Positions 1 through 8,432 of a stretch of 64,000 nt of DNA are shown here, piece after piece. The stretch spans positions 1,116,001 through 1,180,000 of the forward strand of contig NZ_LT960611.1 of NCBI RefSeq assembly GCF_900233005.1, in the 5' to 3' direction. The notes under the pieces are model-generated. The model did no database searches and was not told the origin of the DNA. It saw nothing but the letters and a program-made list of their open reading frames with translations. A program made the position numbers and the translations under genes. Every line of letters starts with the position of its first letter. Positions within the stretch are counted from its first letter, which is position 1. The stretch is from Vibrio tapetis subsp. tapetis. GTDB lineage: Bacteria > Pseudomonadota > Gammaproteobacteria > Enterobacterales > Vibrionaceae.

Positions 1-1
1 A

Positions 2-1972
2 GTCTATACCGTAGGAACATTTTTAACAGCTATAAGCTCACTTGCTCTATTCCCATTAGGTCAACGTTTATTCAACTTCTTCAATCTCAATCAGTTGGCT
101 AGCAGTGAAGTACTACCTAGAGTCGCTCACCATATAGAGAATGCGGCCAAATCTAATAATTCAGTTTCTCTTTCTAATCATCACTCGAAAGAAGCTCGTT
201 TAGCATTTAAACAGTTATGCTATATCGACGACCAGATGAAAGGTGAAACAAAAAGGCTCAATGATAACTTGCCTGCGCTTAGCTATGATTATTCAGTGCT
301 ATTACAACACTACCTATATAACAAACATCGAATCGCTCATCAAAGCTATTGGTTCCCAAGACGAAAAAAGCATAAACAATGGTTCTTTGCTGGAGATAGT
401 GTCACCCACACAGCTTTACACACAAGTAGTCAATTAGCAGCAGAAGATGAAGCAGATTATCAATGGTTAGAGAATGAGATTATTGACAGATTAGCTAAGC
501 ATGTAGAACTAGCATTTGAGACTGAGGATTTTAAGTTAGGGCTGAACCTCCTGAGTCAAATGTCATCTCGAATATCAACGTATTCAGAGCAATTTCAGTT
601 CACAATAGGTATGCAAGAGATTCAAAGAATGCAGGCGGTTATAGAGGCTGCTTTTGCTTCCTCAGAAAAAGTTGAGAAAGAACATGATGAACTAGTTCTA
701 TTGATCGGGATAGCTGATGCATGGGCTGCGTTTGGAAGCAACCTTTGTCTTGAAACAATGAGACGTATGATTACATTTGAAGAAGAACTAAAGCACTTCT
801 TTGATGCTGATATATGGACGAGTAAATCTCTTAAATCTCTTCCTTCGTTTCTGCAAGTAGAATTAGACGTTGTGGTGAAACGTATTAACTTTGAACGAAG
901 TATTGAAGGACAGCGATTGTCAAAGCCTAGATATGTCCAACAACTAGCCATTCAAAAGCTGTTAAATCATTATGCCAAGGTGCTTCAAGACGTCAGCGAT
1001 TATTACGCATTTACGATCCCTAACTTTGTAAAAAAACTAACAGAAATGCAGATGAAGGAAGCTGCTACTCAAGTTATTTTGGCAAATCTTCACAATTATT
1101 GGAAATTACCTAGATGGTTTGATGAAATATCTCAGCTAGTTAACAGGTACAAGGAATTTGAACATTACTCAGAAAAACAGTATTTATTTCCAGACATTAA
1201 TTTTACTGATATGAGAAGGCAACATGCCACTTCAAGAGATGAAGCAATAGCGATGCTTGGTGAAGCTAGCATTGTAGGGCATATCTTTAGACAAGAACAG
1301 AATGATGAACTGCCAGATCATTTCGGGCACATATACTTTGAACTTGCTGAGGCTTGTATTGACGCACTTGGTCAGAATGATGAAGAGAAGCTAAGTAAAT
1401 CTATTCCAATGTTCATGTTACTAGCATTTCAGGCTTCAGATTCTAAATTCTTAGATCCCGAACTCGATATAAATGATGAGTTTCGATTACATCTCATTTC
1501 AACTGTATTGAACGATATAATGTCAGTATTGGGGTTTGCTATTTTATATGGAGCTTACTACGACAACTCTAGATTGTCTGAAATGGCACTTGATGAGTTC
1601 GATACATGGGTTAGTAGAGTTCCAACAAAGAAACCGTATTTGGAGAGGATGGTACGCCTTTCAAACCCACGTTCGTTTAGTTTCAGTCCATCACCAAGAG
1701 ATATGATTCGGTTCAACTGGAAATCAGCTTTTGAGCATCGTACAAGGCAGGACGGATATGGGGATCAAATGGGTATGGGTAGAGGAAAACCCCACAAAAA
1801 TAAAGTCATCAGAGCGTTTCTTCGCAACTCATTTTCGGATGCTTCTCATTTATTTATCGCCCTACATATCCTTCCACAACTTGGCTCTGTTGACTTCGAG
1901 ATAGGCCATGATATTTCCTCACTTAAACGTTCTTTAGAAGCTACTGAAGACAGTGAAGAGGGGTACTTATGA
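2..1972 (+). CDS. Large helical protein of unknown function, 5' end outside the window
   Basis: The frame is open from base 2, well upstream of the first possible in-window start (a TTG at 95), so the gene begins before the window. The residues encoded before that TTG form a hydrophobic stretch (TFLTAISSLALFPLG) that looks like a membrane segment. The remaining roughly 620 residues are soluble-looking, charged and probably mostly alpha-helical, with many aromatic residues; I see no catalytic motif I can name. The stop overlaps the next start (ATGA), so the two genes are translationally coupled. Function is not recognised. A two-gene membrane-associated accessory system is possible, but that rests only on island context. 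Confidence 0.75.
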   Translation, partial: VYTVGTFLTAISSLALFPLGQRLFNFFNLNQLASSEVLPRVAHHIENAAKSNNSVSLSNHHSKEARLAFKQLCYIDDQMKGETKRLNDNLPALSYDYSVLLQHYLYNKHRIAHQSYWFPRRKKHKQWFFAGDSVTHTALHTSSQLAAEDEADYQWLENEIIDRLAKHVELAFETEDFKLGLNLLSQMSSRISTYSEQFQFTIGMQEIQRMQAVIEAAFASSEKVEKEHDELVLLIGIADAWAAFGSNLCLETMRRMITFEEELKHFFDADIWTSKSLKSLPSFLQVELDVVVKRINFERSIEGQRLSKPRYVQQLAIQKLLNHYAKVLQDVSDYYAFTIPNFVKKLTEMQMKEAATQVILANLHNYWKLPRWFDEISQLVNRYKEFEHYSEKQYLFPDINFTDMRRQHATSRDEAIAMLGEASIVGHIFRQEQNDELPDHFGHIYFELAEACIDALGQNDEEKLSKSIPMFMLLAFQASDSKFLDPELDINDEFRLHLISTVLNDIMSVLGFAILYGAYYDNSRLSEMALDEFDTWVSRVPTKKPYLERMVRLSNPRSFSFSPSPRDMIRFNWKSAFEHRTRQDGYGDQMGMGRGKPHKNKVIRAFLRNSFSDASHLFIALHILPQLGSVDFEIGHDISSLKRSLEATEDSEEGYL

Positions 1973-2976
1973 AGTTCGTAAAAGGACAACCTGTATACCA
2001 TTATCACTTAGATACAGAGAATATGGGGTTCTTAGAAAGAATTTTCATTCGCCCTACAAGAGAACGAGAAGGCTTCTATCAAAGAATGTTTAATGAAGAT
2101 TTTTCTAATATTTTCAGGTCGTTCAATCGAAGGAATGAGACTCTTTTCAGTCTGGATTCTAATGACGAAGCACTAGCTGAAAAATTGCTTGGGAATGTAA
2201 AAGGGAGGCACAGGCGTCATTGTTTAGATGACAATATACGCGATTGGGTGGAAGAAATAGCTCAAACTTTAGTGGGTTTGAAAACCGCATACTATTTTCT
2301 TCACGAAGATACAGAGAAAGAAGAGCTACATATAGTGCCTTTAAGTTCAGGTAATCTATTCCAACTCCTGAATATATGTATCCAGCTTGTGCCAAAACGA
2401 CAAAAGGAGCGCTGGGCTAGCGATGCAGAATTATTACCAACAGAGCTGCGAATTTTAGAGACAAGTAAACTTATTCGACTTGATCTTGCCCGTACCACTA
2501 AGCAACTTTTGTTAGAACAAAATAGGGTATTGACTGCTCTAGACAAACACAAACATGACAACACAGCATTTTACCCCAAAGCCACATATGAGAACCCTTT
2601 ACCACAAAGTGACTTTGACTTTCGCTACTGGGTAGATACGCAAGACAAGGCACTGTATCGAGCTACAAGAAATACAGGTTGGACTGGCAGAAAACAAGAT
2701 TATTCAAAGTGCTCAGATTTTTTCGATTGCTATCGCCTGCTCCGATTTAAACGAAACCAATTGATACTGCGCGACAACATACTTTTTCAATTAGGAAAAG
2801 AGCTTACAAGAATTGGGCAACAGTATAATACGGAGTTTGAGATTGTAATTTCCCCTACTAATGTTTTGCCTAATGTCGGTGAACTGGACAAATTGAAAGA
2901 GCAGTTTTCACAAGAAAAAGTTAGCTTCACCGACATCATTGACTTTTGTTACGAACGTGAAAGGACTGCTAAATGA
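1969..2976 (+). CDS. Hypothetical protein, coupled partner of the preceding gene
   Basis: A 335-residue soluble-looking protein whose ATG overlaps the stop of the upstream gene by four bases, which implies an operon and probably joint function. It is rich in Arg, Leu and Phe (for example RSFNRRNETLF, RHRRHCLDDNIRDW) and has no obvious signal peptide, membrane segment or nucleotide-binding motif. The family is not recognised. The IS21 element sits 67 bases after its stop codon and does not interrupt it. It could be a regulator or effector of a two-gene accessory system; nothing in the sequence decides. Confidence 0.75.
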   Translation: MKFVKGQPVYHYHLDTENMGFLERIFIRPTREREGFYQRMFNEDFSNIFRSFNRRNETLFSLDSNDEALAEKLLGNVKGRHRRHCLDDNIRDWVEEIAQTLVGLKTAYYFLHEDTEKEELHIVPLSSGNLFQLLNICIQLVPKRQKERWASDAELLPTELRILETSKLIRLDLARTTKQLLLEQNRVLTALDKHKHDNTAFYPKATYENPLPQSDFDFRYWVDTQDKALYRATRNTGWTGRKQDYSKCSDFFDCYRLLRFKRNQLILRDNILFQLGKELTRIGQQYNTEFEIVISPTNVLPNVGELDKLKEQFSQEKVSFTDIIDFCYERERTAK

Positions 2977-3122
2977 AACGTTTATAAATTGAGTAGTCTG
3001 GATGTATCGCAAGGTATGTGAAATGTAGATACAGCCAGATTAGTGCGTATTTCGGCGATTCCGATCGGGCGTTTCGGTTTAATCCGATCACCTGACCCTG
3101 CCGTTTTTCTCTACCTCTAGTT

Positions 3123-3863
3123 TTACTCTAACTGATCGGATTGCGCCAGTTTTCTCATTGATTCCCCTCCTAGTTCTAATCGGTGGCTGTTATGGATTAA
3201 TCGGTCTAAAACAGCATCAGCAACCGTGGCGTTACCTATCATGTTGTACCATTCTTTTACAGGAAGTTGGCTTATCATCATCGTGCTGCTGACCTGATAT
3301 CTGTCTTCAAGTAACTCCAGTAAATGACCTGCATGATCCTGAGTGAGCTTTTCCATTCCCCAGTCATCTAGGACGAGTAAGCCTTTTTTCGATAGTGCCA
3401 GTAGCTGTTTTTGATATGTGCCGTCAAGACGGCCTGAACTTAGATCATCCAGTAAGCGACTCAAACGGTAATATCGAACGCTATGTTGCTGCTCGCAAGC
3501 CTGAGCCGATAAAGCGCAAGCGATATAGGTTTTTCCTGCTCCTGTAGGGCCAGTGATCAAGATATTTTGATGTTTGTGCAGATAGATTCCTGTCAGAAGT
3601 TCACTCATCTGACTCCGCATTAGACCTCGCCCTTCTTTGTAAATAATTTGGCTTGCCTGCGCATCTACTCTGAGCTTGGCTTGTCGCTTGAGCCTTTGGA
3701 TCTTAGTTTGGTTTCGGTTAAGCAACTCACTCTCTAGAAGTAAGCTTAACCTTTCTTCGAACGCTAGCTCTGCGTAAGTGGATAGCTGCTCACGTTGCTG
3801 CTCTAAAGCTTGTGCTGCATGACCAAGGCGAAGTGCTTTTAGTTGTTCATTTATCTGGTTCAT
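3123..3863 (-). CDS. istB: IS21-family helper ATPase IstB
   Basis: IstB is the AAA+ helper ATPase that works with the IstA transposase in IS21 transposition; it is related to DnaC. The 246-residue protein has a Walker A motif GPTGAGKTY at about residues 104-112 and a Walker B motif LLVLDDWGME further on. The length is typical for IstB (about 240-260). The gene begins nine bases after istA ends, as expected for the paired arrangement. No frameshift is seen. Confidence 0.95.
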   Translation of the reverse strand: MNQINEQLKALRLGHAAQALEQQREQLSTYAELAFEERLSLLLESELLNRNQTKIQRLKRQAKLRVDAQASQIIYKEGRGLMRSQMSELLTGIYLHKHQNILITGPTGAGKTYIACALSAQACEQQHSVRYYRLSRLLDDLSSGRLDGTYQKQLLALSKKGLLVLDDWGMEKLTQDHAGHLLELLEDRYQVSSTMMISQLPVKEWYNMIGNATVADAVLDRLIHNSHRLELGGESMRKLAQSDQLE

Positions 3864-3872
3864 TACGTACTC

Positions 3873-5411
3873 CTAGTGGTAAAAGTCAGGGCCACGAACA
3901 TTGCTGTGCTCTATGTTGGGTGTGGTTTGAGTTTCTGATGAGAGTTGGCCTTCCCGATGGTTTACTAACAAGTTTTTGACGAACTTAAGATAGGGTTTAT
4001 TGATTAGAAGCGCATCCTTACAGGCTTGCTCTAGACGAACATCACCGTATTTTTTACTCAGGTTCAATAAGCCAAGACAGCTACGATAAGCTTGTTCAGG
4101 GTGTGCCTTTTTCATCAATTGAACATTCACCATTTCACGAGTTGCAGCGCCAATATGTTCTCCCCAGCGCAATAATCGTTCAGGAGACCATTTCTGATAC
4201 CGATGGTTGCTGGGCATGTGTTCGGGGTAAGTGCTTATCCCTCGTTCTTTTGGGCTACATGGATGTTGTGAGACTAGGTTTCCTTGATAATAAATGCGTA
4301 TCAAGCGGGAAGTGGCTTCAAGTTCAACATGTTGTCCCACTAACTGGTGAGGCACAGAGTAGTAATGTTTTCTGTACTCTATGTGGTAGTCAGGCCCAAC
4401 TTTCGCCCGCTTAGTTTCGGTATAGATGTAGCGTTGGATTGGAAGTGGTCTCAATGCTGGTTTATCTAACTGCTCGAACAGTGCCTGACGGCTGGCTCCT
4501 AGCTGTTTCATTTCCCTTTGGTTCAAATCATTCATTAGCTCACGGATGGCTAGGTTTAACTCTTTGAACGTGTGGAAGGTATTGTGTCGTAGTCGCATCA
4601 TTATCCAACGCTCAACAATGAGCACTGCATTTTCAGCTTTTGCTTTGTCTTTAGGTTTGTATGGTCGAGCAGGCATGACAGCCGTCTGGTAATGGTTAGA
4701 TAGTTTCTGGTAACTATCGTTGAGCTGAGGTTCATAGCGGTCATGTTTAGTGACAGCCGAACGCAGGTTATCAGGGACTAACAACCTTGGAACCCCGCCG
4801 AAGTGTTCGAAGGCATTGGCATGGGCTTCCAGCCAGTGTTCTAGTTTTTGACTCTCACTTGCTTCCACGTAGGTATAATTGGATGCACCAAGAGTGGCAA
4901 CAAAAACCTGGGCATGACGGATCTCTCCCGTGTCAGGGTTAACGACTGGGATCGTTGGGCCACAGTAATCAATGAACAGCTTGTCACCTGCGATGTGGGT
5001 CTGTCGCATGCTACGCTTCTGCTTCTTTAACCAACGCATGTAATGTTCACAGAACTGAGTATAAGCGTAGGCTCGCTCCTGATATTGCTCGTAATATTCT
5101 TCCCACAACAGCAGTTTCGTCATGCCTTTTCTTTTTAGTTCCGTACAACAGTTAGCGAAGTTTGGCATCGCTTTGGCTTTATTCGCTCCTTTTGGGTGAT
5201 AAAGCGCATTGGTTAACTCTGTATCTGAACAACTATCAGGGAGCGGCCAACCTATTTGGCTTTGATTAAAACGACTGATGATTTCAGATACGGTCGCACA
5301 ACCAATTTTCAGACAGGAAGCGATATTTCTGTGTGACAATCCGCACTCGAATTTAAGGCGTAAAACCTCTTTGATTTTTGTCATTGGTGTTCTCTTTTTT
5401 GGCATCATCAC
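3873..5411 (-). CDS. istA: IS21-family transposase IstA
   Basis: IstA is the DDE transposase of IS21 elements. The 512-residue protein has an N-terminal helix-turn-helix (SHRNIASCLKIGCATVSEII), then an RNase H-fold core with the acidic residues at FIDYCG, LLVPDNLRSA and AKAENAVL. The C-terminal part is basic, as in the family. A GTG (5411) or the ATG codons just after it can serve as start, behind an AGGAAG ribosome binding site. It is read first, istB second. Confidence 0.95.
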   Translation of the reverse strand: MMMPKKRTPMTKIKEVLRLKFECGLSHRNIASCLKIGCATVSEIISRFNQSQIGWPLPDSCSDTELTNALYHPKGANKAKAMPNFANCCTELKRKGMTKLLLWEEYYEQYQERAYAYTQFCEHYMRWLKKQKRSMRQTHIAGDKLFIDYCGPTIPVVNPDTGEIRHAQVFVATLGASNYTYVEASESQKLEHWLEAHANAFEHFGGVPRLLVPDNLRSAVTKHDRYEPQLNDSYQKLSNHYQTAVMPARPYKPKDKAKAENAVLIVERWIMMRLRHNTFHTFKELNLAIRELMNDLNQREMKQLGASRQALFEQLDKPALRPLPIQRYIYTETKRAKVGPDYHIEYRKHYYSVPHQLVGQHVELEATSRLIRIYYQGNLVSQHPCSPKERGISTYPEHMPSNHRYQKWSPERLLRWGEHIGAATREMVNVQLMKKAHPEQAYRSCLGLLNLSKKYGDVRLEQACKDALLINKPYLKFVKNLLVNHREGQLSSETQTTPNIEHSNVRGPDFYH

Positions 5412-5565
5412 TTCCTAGTTGTATACGACTACTAACAAGGATAGCGACTGGTTGATTTAAAAGAGAAAAAGGGAGGGTTTCGGAGTATCCGATCAGTGAT
5501 TTCGCTATTCCGATCGCCCATTTCGGAGTTTGGGCTAAAGTGATCGGATTATTGCGGAATGAGCG

Positions 5566-5634
5566 ATCGGTTTAAACCGAAACAGGTGATCGGATAATGC
5601 CGAAATAGGTGATCGCAATGCTCCGAAATACGCA
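5566..5634. repeat. Multiple terminal repeats at the istA end of the IS21 element
   Basis: Read inward from the end, a unit of about 23 bases (TATTTCGG, seven or so variable bases, CGATCACC) occurs three times in a row with small changes. The other end (3044-3101) carries two similar units. Such repeats are the IstA binding sites in IS21 elements. Confidence 0.75.
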
Positions 5635-5827
5635 ATTAGAAAAAATCTAAGGTATTACTGCCCTAGAGTACCTGACGTTACTACCAAAGGTAAAACGAAA
5701 AGGGGCAGATCTGCGTCACGATAATCTACCCCCGTCAGAAAGGAGTTGGACAAAAAACGCGTTAGAGCATGGATCTTAACGTGCTAATCTTGGGTTAGAA
5801 AAAGTAACTTGAAACCTTAAATGCTTT

Positions 5828-6721
5828 TTATACAACAGTTACAGGAGCCAAAACTGTCGAATCAAAGTCTTTAGCTTTCTCTTTGCCTTCAGCCTCAATT
5901 ACGTCATCCGAATGACCAACGAACTCTTCAGCCTTTGAGACAGTGTGAGTAATATGTTCCCAACTTAATCGACCGATTATGGATGATTGACTATGTGCTA
6001 TTTCGTTACGAACAACTTCAAGTTTTTCCAAAAAAGTTTTAAAGTTTGTTTTACTAAAACCAAACCTAGCTAAGAACTCGGGAGTGTTTCTAAGAATTTC
6101 TTTCTTATCACAAAGCTGAGCACATTCAACCACAGCAAGGTAATCACTACTCCCTCGACGAAGTTTAATAATTTCTTGTACTTTAGTTTGCCTATCTTCT
6201 TTTAAAACTTGAAGCCAGGTGTCATGGGGATAGTAGTAATTAATCCAAAAATTTATATGTAACTCAACTAAAGAAACCACCCCAAATAGATATGTCCTTG
6301 GAATTGGTTTATTCAGATCTGAACGTGTAACAATACCCACTATTTGATCATCTCGAGTTACATACTTAAATTCAGTTGTCTCCAAAATCTGGAGTAGACG
6401 AACTAAGGAGGTATTTTCATCTATTTTTTGCTCTTCTGCTACTTCCTTTACATATTCAGCGACTAAGCCTTGATTTAGAGCTTTTCTTTCTATTTGCCCA
6501 ACAATAATACCTTCATCATTAACGACACATGTCACGTCAAAATCTCTCGTTTCGAGCGCATATTTTGCGTTGAGTGCACTATCAGTATCTTTGCAACAAA
6601 GGACTGGTTCGAGCAATGAAAGTAGCTTTGCATTTTCAAGGAAAATGCAATGTAAGGACTCAAACCTAGTCCCCTGACGTCGATAACCAGTTTCTGGAGA
6701 CATCCAAAGTTGGTAACCCAT
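5828..6721 (-). CDS. CBS-pair protein with a C-terminal HEPN-like Rx4H motif
   Basis: A 297-residue protein. Residues of about 40-135 resemble a tandem CBS (Bateman) domain, with the typical segments VTCVVNDEGIIVGQIERKAL and KYVTRDDQIVGIVTRSDL; CBS pairs bind adenine nucleotides. The C-terminal half is helical and has VVRNEIAHSQSS, an R-x4-H motif (about R238 and H243) of the kind found in HEPN RNases. I chose the ATG at 6721 because AGGA lies eight bases upstream; a longer frame starting with TTG at 6754 exists. A nucleotide-sensing RNase or abortive-infection-type toxin is an inference. An alternative is a catalytically inactive HEPN-like sensor protein. Confidence 0.75.
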   Translation of the reverse strand: MGYQLWMSPETGYRRQGTRFESLHCIFLENAKLLSLLEPVLCCKDTDSALNAKYALETRDFDVTCVVNDEGIIVGQIERKALNQGLVAEYVKEVAEEQKIDENTSLVRLLQILETTEFKYVTRDDQIVGIVTRSDLNKPIPRTYLFGVVSLVELHINFWINYYYPHDTWLQVLKEDRQTKVQEIIKLRRGSSDYLAVVECAQLCDKKEILRNTPEFLARFGFSKTNFKTFLEKLEVVRNEIAHSQSSIIGRLSWEHITHTVSKAEEFVGHSDDVIEAEGKEKAKDFDSTVLAPVTVV

Positions 6722-6754
6722 GTGATAAATCCTAATTGTTGTATAACGCACCAA

Positions 6755-6841
6755 TAAGAGGCTTATAATAGCTTGCTAAAATGTGTAGCGAAGCGGAACT
6801 GAGCAAGCTGTTAGCAGTCCTACTTTATTGGCTTATTAGCT
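6755..6841 (-). repeat. Imperfect palindrome between two island genes, attC-like shape
   Basis: Outer arms CCAATAA and TTATTGG and inner arms AGCAAGCT and AGCTTGCT can fold the whole intergenic segment into one long stem with bulges. On the coding strand it ends in TGCGTTATAC about 20 bases before the next start, which recalls the end of integron attC sites. The opposite half lacks a clean RYYYAAC box, so an attC identity is uncertain. Confidence 0.4.
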
Positions 6842-7294
6842 TTACATTCCACCTGAACGGATTTCTCTTAGCGCTTTTATTTTCTCTGATACCTGCTCAT
6901 CCTTTAACTTATAGTCATCACCAACCTTTATGATAAAATCACTTTCCCATTTAACGAGCTTGGCATTTAATTCTTCACTATGAGCATAAAGTTGAATAAG
7001 AAGGTATTTTAAGTCTCTTGGTATTTGCTGTGTTGCATCATCTCGCGAGGAGTACTCAACTTCATTGCTGTCGTGATAGTTGATGCTTTCTCCTGCGCCA
7101 CCAGTTTTACACCAGATATCATAAATACTTAACTTTTCCAACGCTTTGCCCAACAATTCAAGTTCGCGATGATTTAATACACTATTTTTGTGAAAGTTTT
7201 TGACAGTTTCTGCAATGTCATTGGCTTTGAACACCGCAAATGCAGAAGCTAGAGCAGCAATCGCACTAATAAAAGGGGAAATTGAATCTAACAT
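6842..7294 (-). CDS. Small membrane-anchored protein of unknown function
   Basis: A 150-residue protein whose N-terminus (ISPFISAIAALASAFAVF) is a single membrane segment or signal anchor, followed by a charged helical domain, probably cytoplasmic. I chose the ATG at 7294 because it places the hydrophobic segment at the start; a TTG at 7321 would add nine residues. It precedes the CBS-HEPN-like gene on the same strand, 120 bases upstream of that start, so the two could form an effector and membrane partner pair. That pairing is an inference. No family is recognised. Confidence 0.6.
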   Translation of the reverse strand: MLDSISPFISAIAALASAFAVFKANDIAETVKNFHKNSVLNHRELELLGKALEKLSIYDIWCKTGGAGESINYHDSNEVEYSSRDDATQQIPRDLKYLLIQLYAHSEELNAKLVKWESDFIIKVGDDYKLKDEQVSEKIKALREIRSGGM

Positions 7295-7441
7295 TGATAT
7301 ATTCTCGCAAATAATTTTCAAGCTATCTATCTGATTGTGATTAAGTAAAAAGCATTGCTAACGCTAACTGCACGGCTAACAGCCACCTTTAACTCTCACA
7401 TAATGCCGTCTTTCACTTACTGACTCAATCACAAATCAATA

Positions 7442-7502
7442 CCTTGCCAACAAGGCAAGGGAGTTAGCTTGCTAAGAGGAGCATAACTCCTAGGTAAGCT
7501 AA
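7442..7502. repeat. Two adjacent hairpins in the island
   Basis: The first is CCTTGCC / GGCAAGG with a 5-base loop (7442-7460). The second (7464-7502) has arms of about 16 bases around TTAGCTT and CTAGGAG. The second shares the TAGCTTGCTAA motif with the palindrome at 6755-6841. The function is not known. The rest of 7295-7680 shows no gene I can support. Confidence 0.5.
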
Positions 7503-7680
7503 ATTCGCATAACTTGTTGTTGTGAAAATTAACATTAACAAGATATGAATGAGTATTTAATCTGAATGATTTTGGGGCAAATCCGTGTTATGCGTCTCAC
7601 TTAACTGAGGTTCAAAACAACTGGTGCGGAACACAATATCCAAGTGGAGATCGTTGGACACCTGTTTTCTTACTAAACTC

Positions 7681-8196
7681 ATGTGCAGTTCCCTATAGTA
7701 TTTATATACCTTAGTAAAGTGCACATGGACTTGGATTGCTCTGCTTGCAGAGCCTGAGTGCTTGCTCTGCAAGCAAAATCAAGGTGAACTACGTTAAGCA
7801 CCAGCTATTCTCATTGAACAAATCTCATGTGCAGTTCCCTATAGTATTATATATACCTTAGTAAAGTGCACATGGACTTGGATTGCTCTGCTTGCAGAGC
7901 CTGAGTGCTTGCTCTGCAAGCAAAATCAAGGTGAACTACGTTAAGCACCAGCTATTCTCATTGAACAAATCTCATGTGCAGTTCCCTATAGTATTATATA
8001 TACCTTAGTAAAGTGCACATGAACTTGGATTGCTCTGCTTGCAGAGCCTGAGTGCTTGCTCTGCAAGCAAAATCAAGGTGAACTACGTTAAGCACCAGCT
8101 ATTCTCATTGAACAAATCTCATGTGCAGTTCCCTATAGTATTATATATACCTTAGTAAAGTGCACATGGACTTGAGCTGCTCTGCTTGCAGAGCCT
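7681..8196. repeat. 147-bp tandem repeat, 3.5 copies, two hairpins per unit
   Basis: Units start at 7681, 7827, 7974 and 8121 (spacing 146, 147, 147); the last is cut off at about 8196. The copies are nearly identical; I see only scattered single-base differences. Each full unit has an imperfect palindrome with 21-base arms beginning CATGTGCA around a TATATATA centre, and a perfect 12-bp stem TGCTTGCAGAGC / GCTCTGCAAGCA with a 10-base loop. The array lies directly after the xseB-like gene. It may be a structured RNA or DNA array, an iteron-like site or a transcription end; the sequence does not decide. Confidence 0.9.
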
Positions 8197-8216
8197 ACTA
8201 TTAATTAGTCATTGAA

Positions 8217-8432
8217 CTATGTCCTGTTAACAAGATGCTTGCTCTCTATCGACTTAAGCATTTTCTCTACCTGTAAAATTCGACTCATGCAATGTTCATA
8301 CGCCTGTGTTCCTTGTTCTACCAACGGAATAATTTGGTCAACATCTACCTCTTCTGAGTTTTGCTGTAACTTCTTTGCTGCATCTTTAAGCTGTTTATAA
8401 CTTTCTAGGTATTTTTTAGTTTGCTTGTTCAT
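8217..8432 (-). CDS. Exonuclease VII small-subunit-like protein (accessory copy)
   Basis: A 71-residue, highly charged helical-hairpin protein with the layout of XseB: a first helix (YKQLKDAAKKLQQ), a turn and a second helix starting LVEQGTQAYEHC, comparable to the ...ALFERGxxL... helix of XseB. It overlaps the end of the xseA-like gene by 17 bases and has its own GGAG site six bases before the ATG. In exonuclease VII several small subunits coat one large subunit. Its pairing with the adjacent large subunit strongly supports the call, though the sequence is divergent and no housekeeping neighbours (ispA, dxs) are present. Confidence 0.75.
   Translation of the reverse strand: MNKQTKKYLESYKQLKDAAKKLQQNSEEVDVDQIIPLVEQGTQAYEHCMSRILQVEKMLKSIESKHLVNRT

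Larger units (their letters stand above)
3044..5634 (-). mobile_element. Complete IS21-family insertion sequence with 5-bp target duplication
   Basis: The element is 2591 bp, starts TGCGTATTTCGG and ends with the inverted copy CCGAAATACGCA. It is flanked by ATTAG on both sides (3039-3043 and 5635-5639), a 5-bp target duplication within the range known for IS21 elements. It contains two genes in the istA-istB order and multiple terminal repeats, both family hallmarks. Both genes are open over their full length and the termini match, so the element looks intact and possibly recently inserted. Confidence 0.93.

Noticed and set aside
95..97. TTG as the start of the first gene
   Set aside because: The frame is open upstream to the window edge and encodes a membrane segment there; the TTG is only the first possible start inside the window.
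3123..3863. Chromosomal DnaC-like helicase loader
   Set aside because: It lies inside the IS21 ends directly after istA, so it is IstB.
7557..7772. 71-codon minus-strand frame over the repeat array
   Set aside because: It covers tandem-repeat DNA, has no ribosome binding site I can see, and its composition follows the repeat.
7681..8196. CRISPR array
   Set aside because: The 147-bp units are contiguous, with no alternating short repeats and unique spacers, and no cas genes are present.
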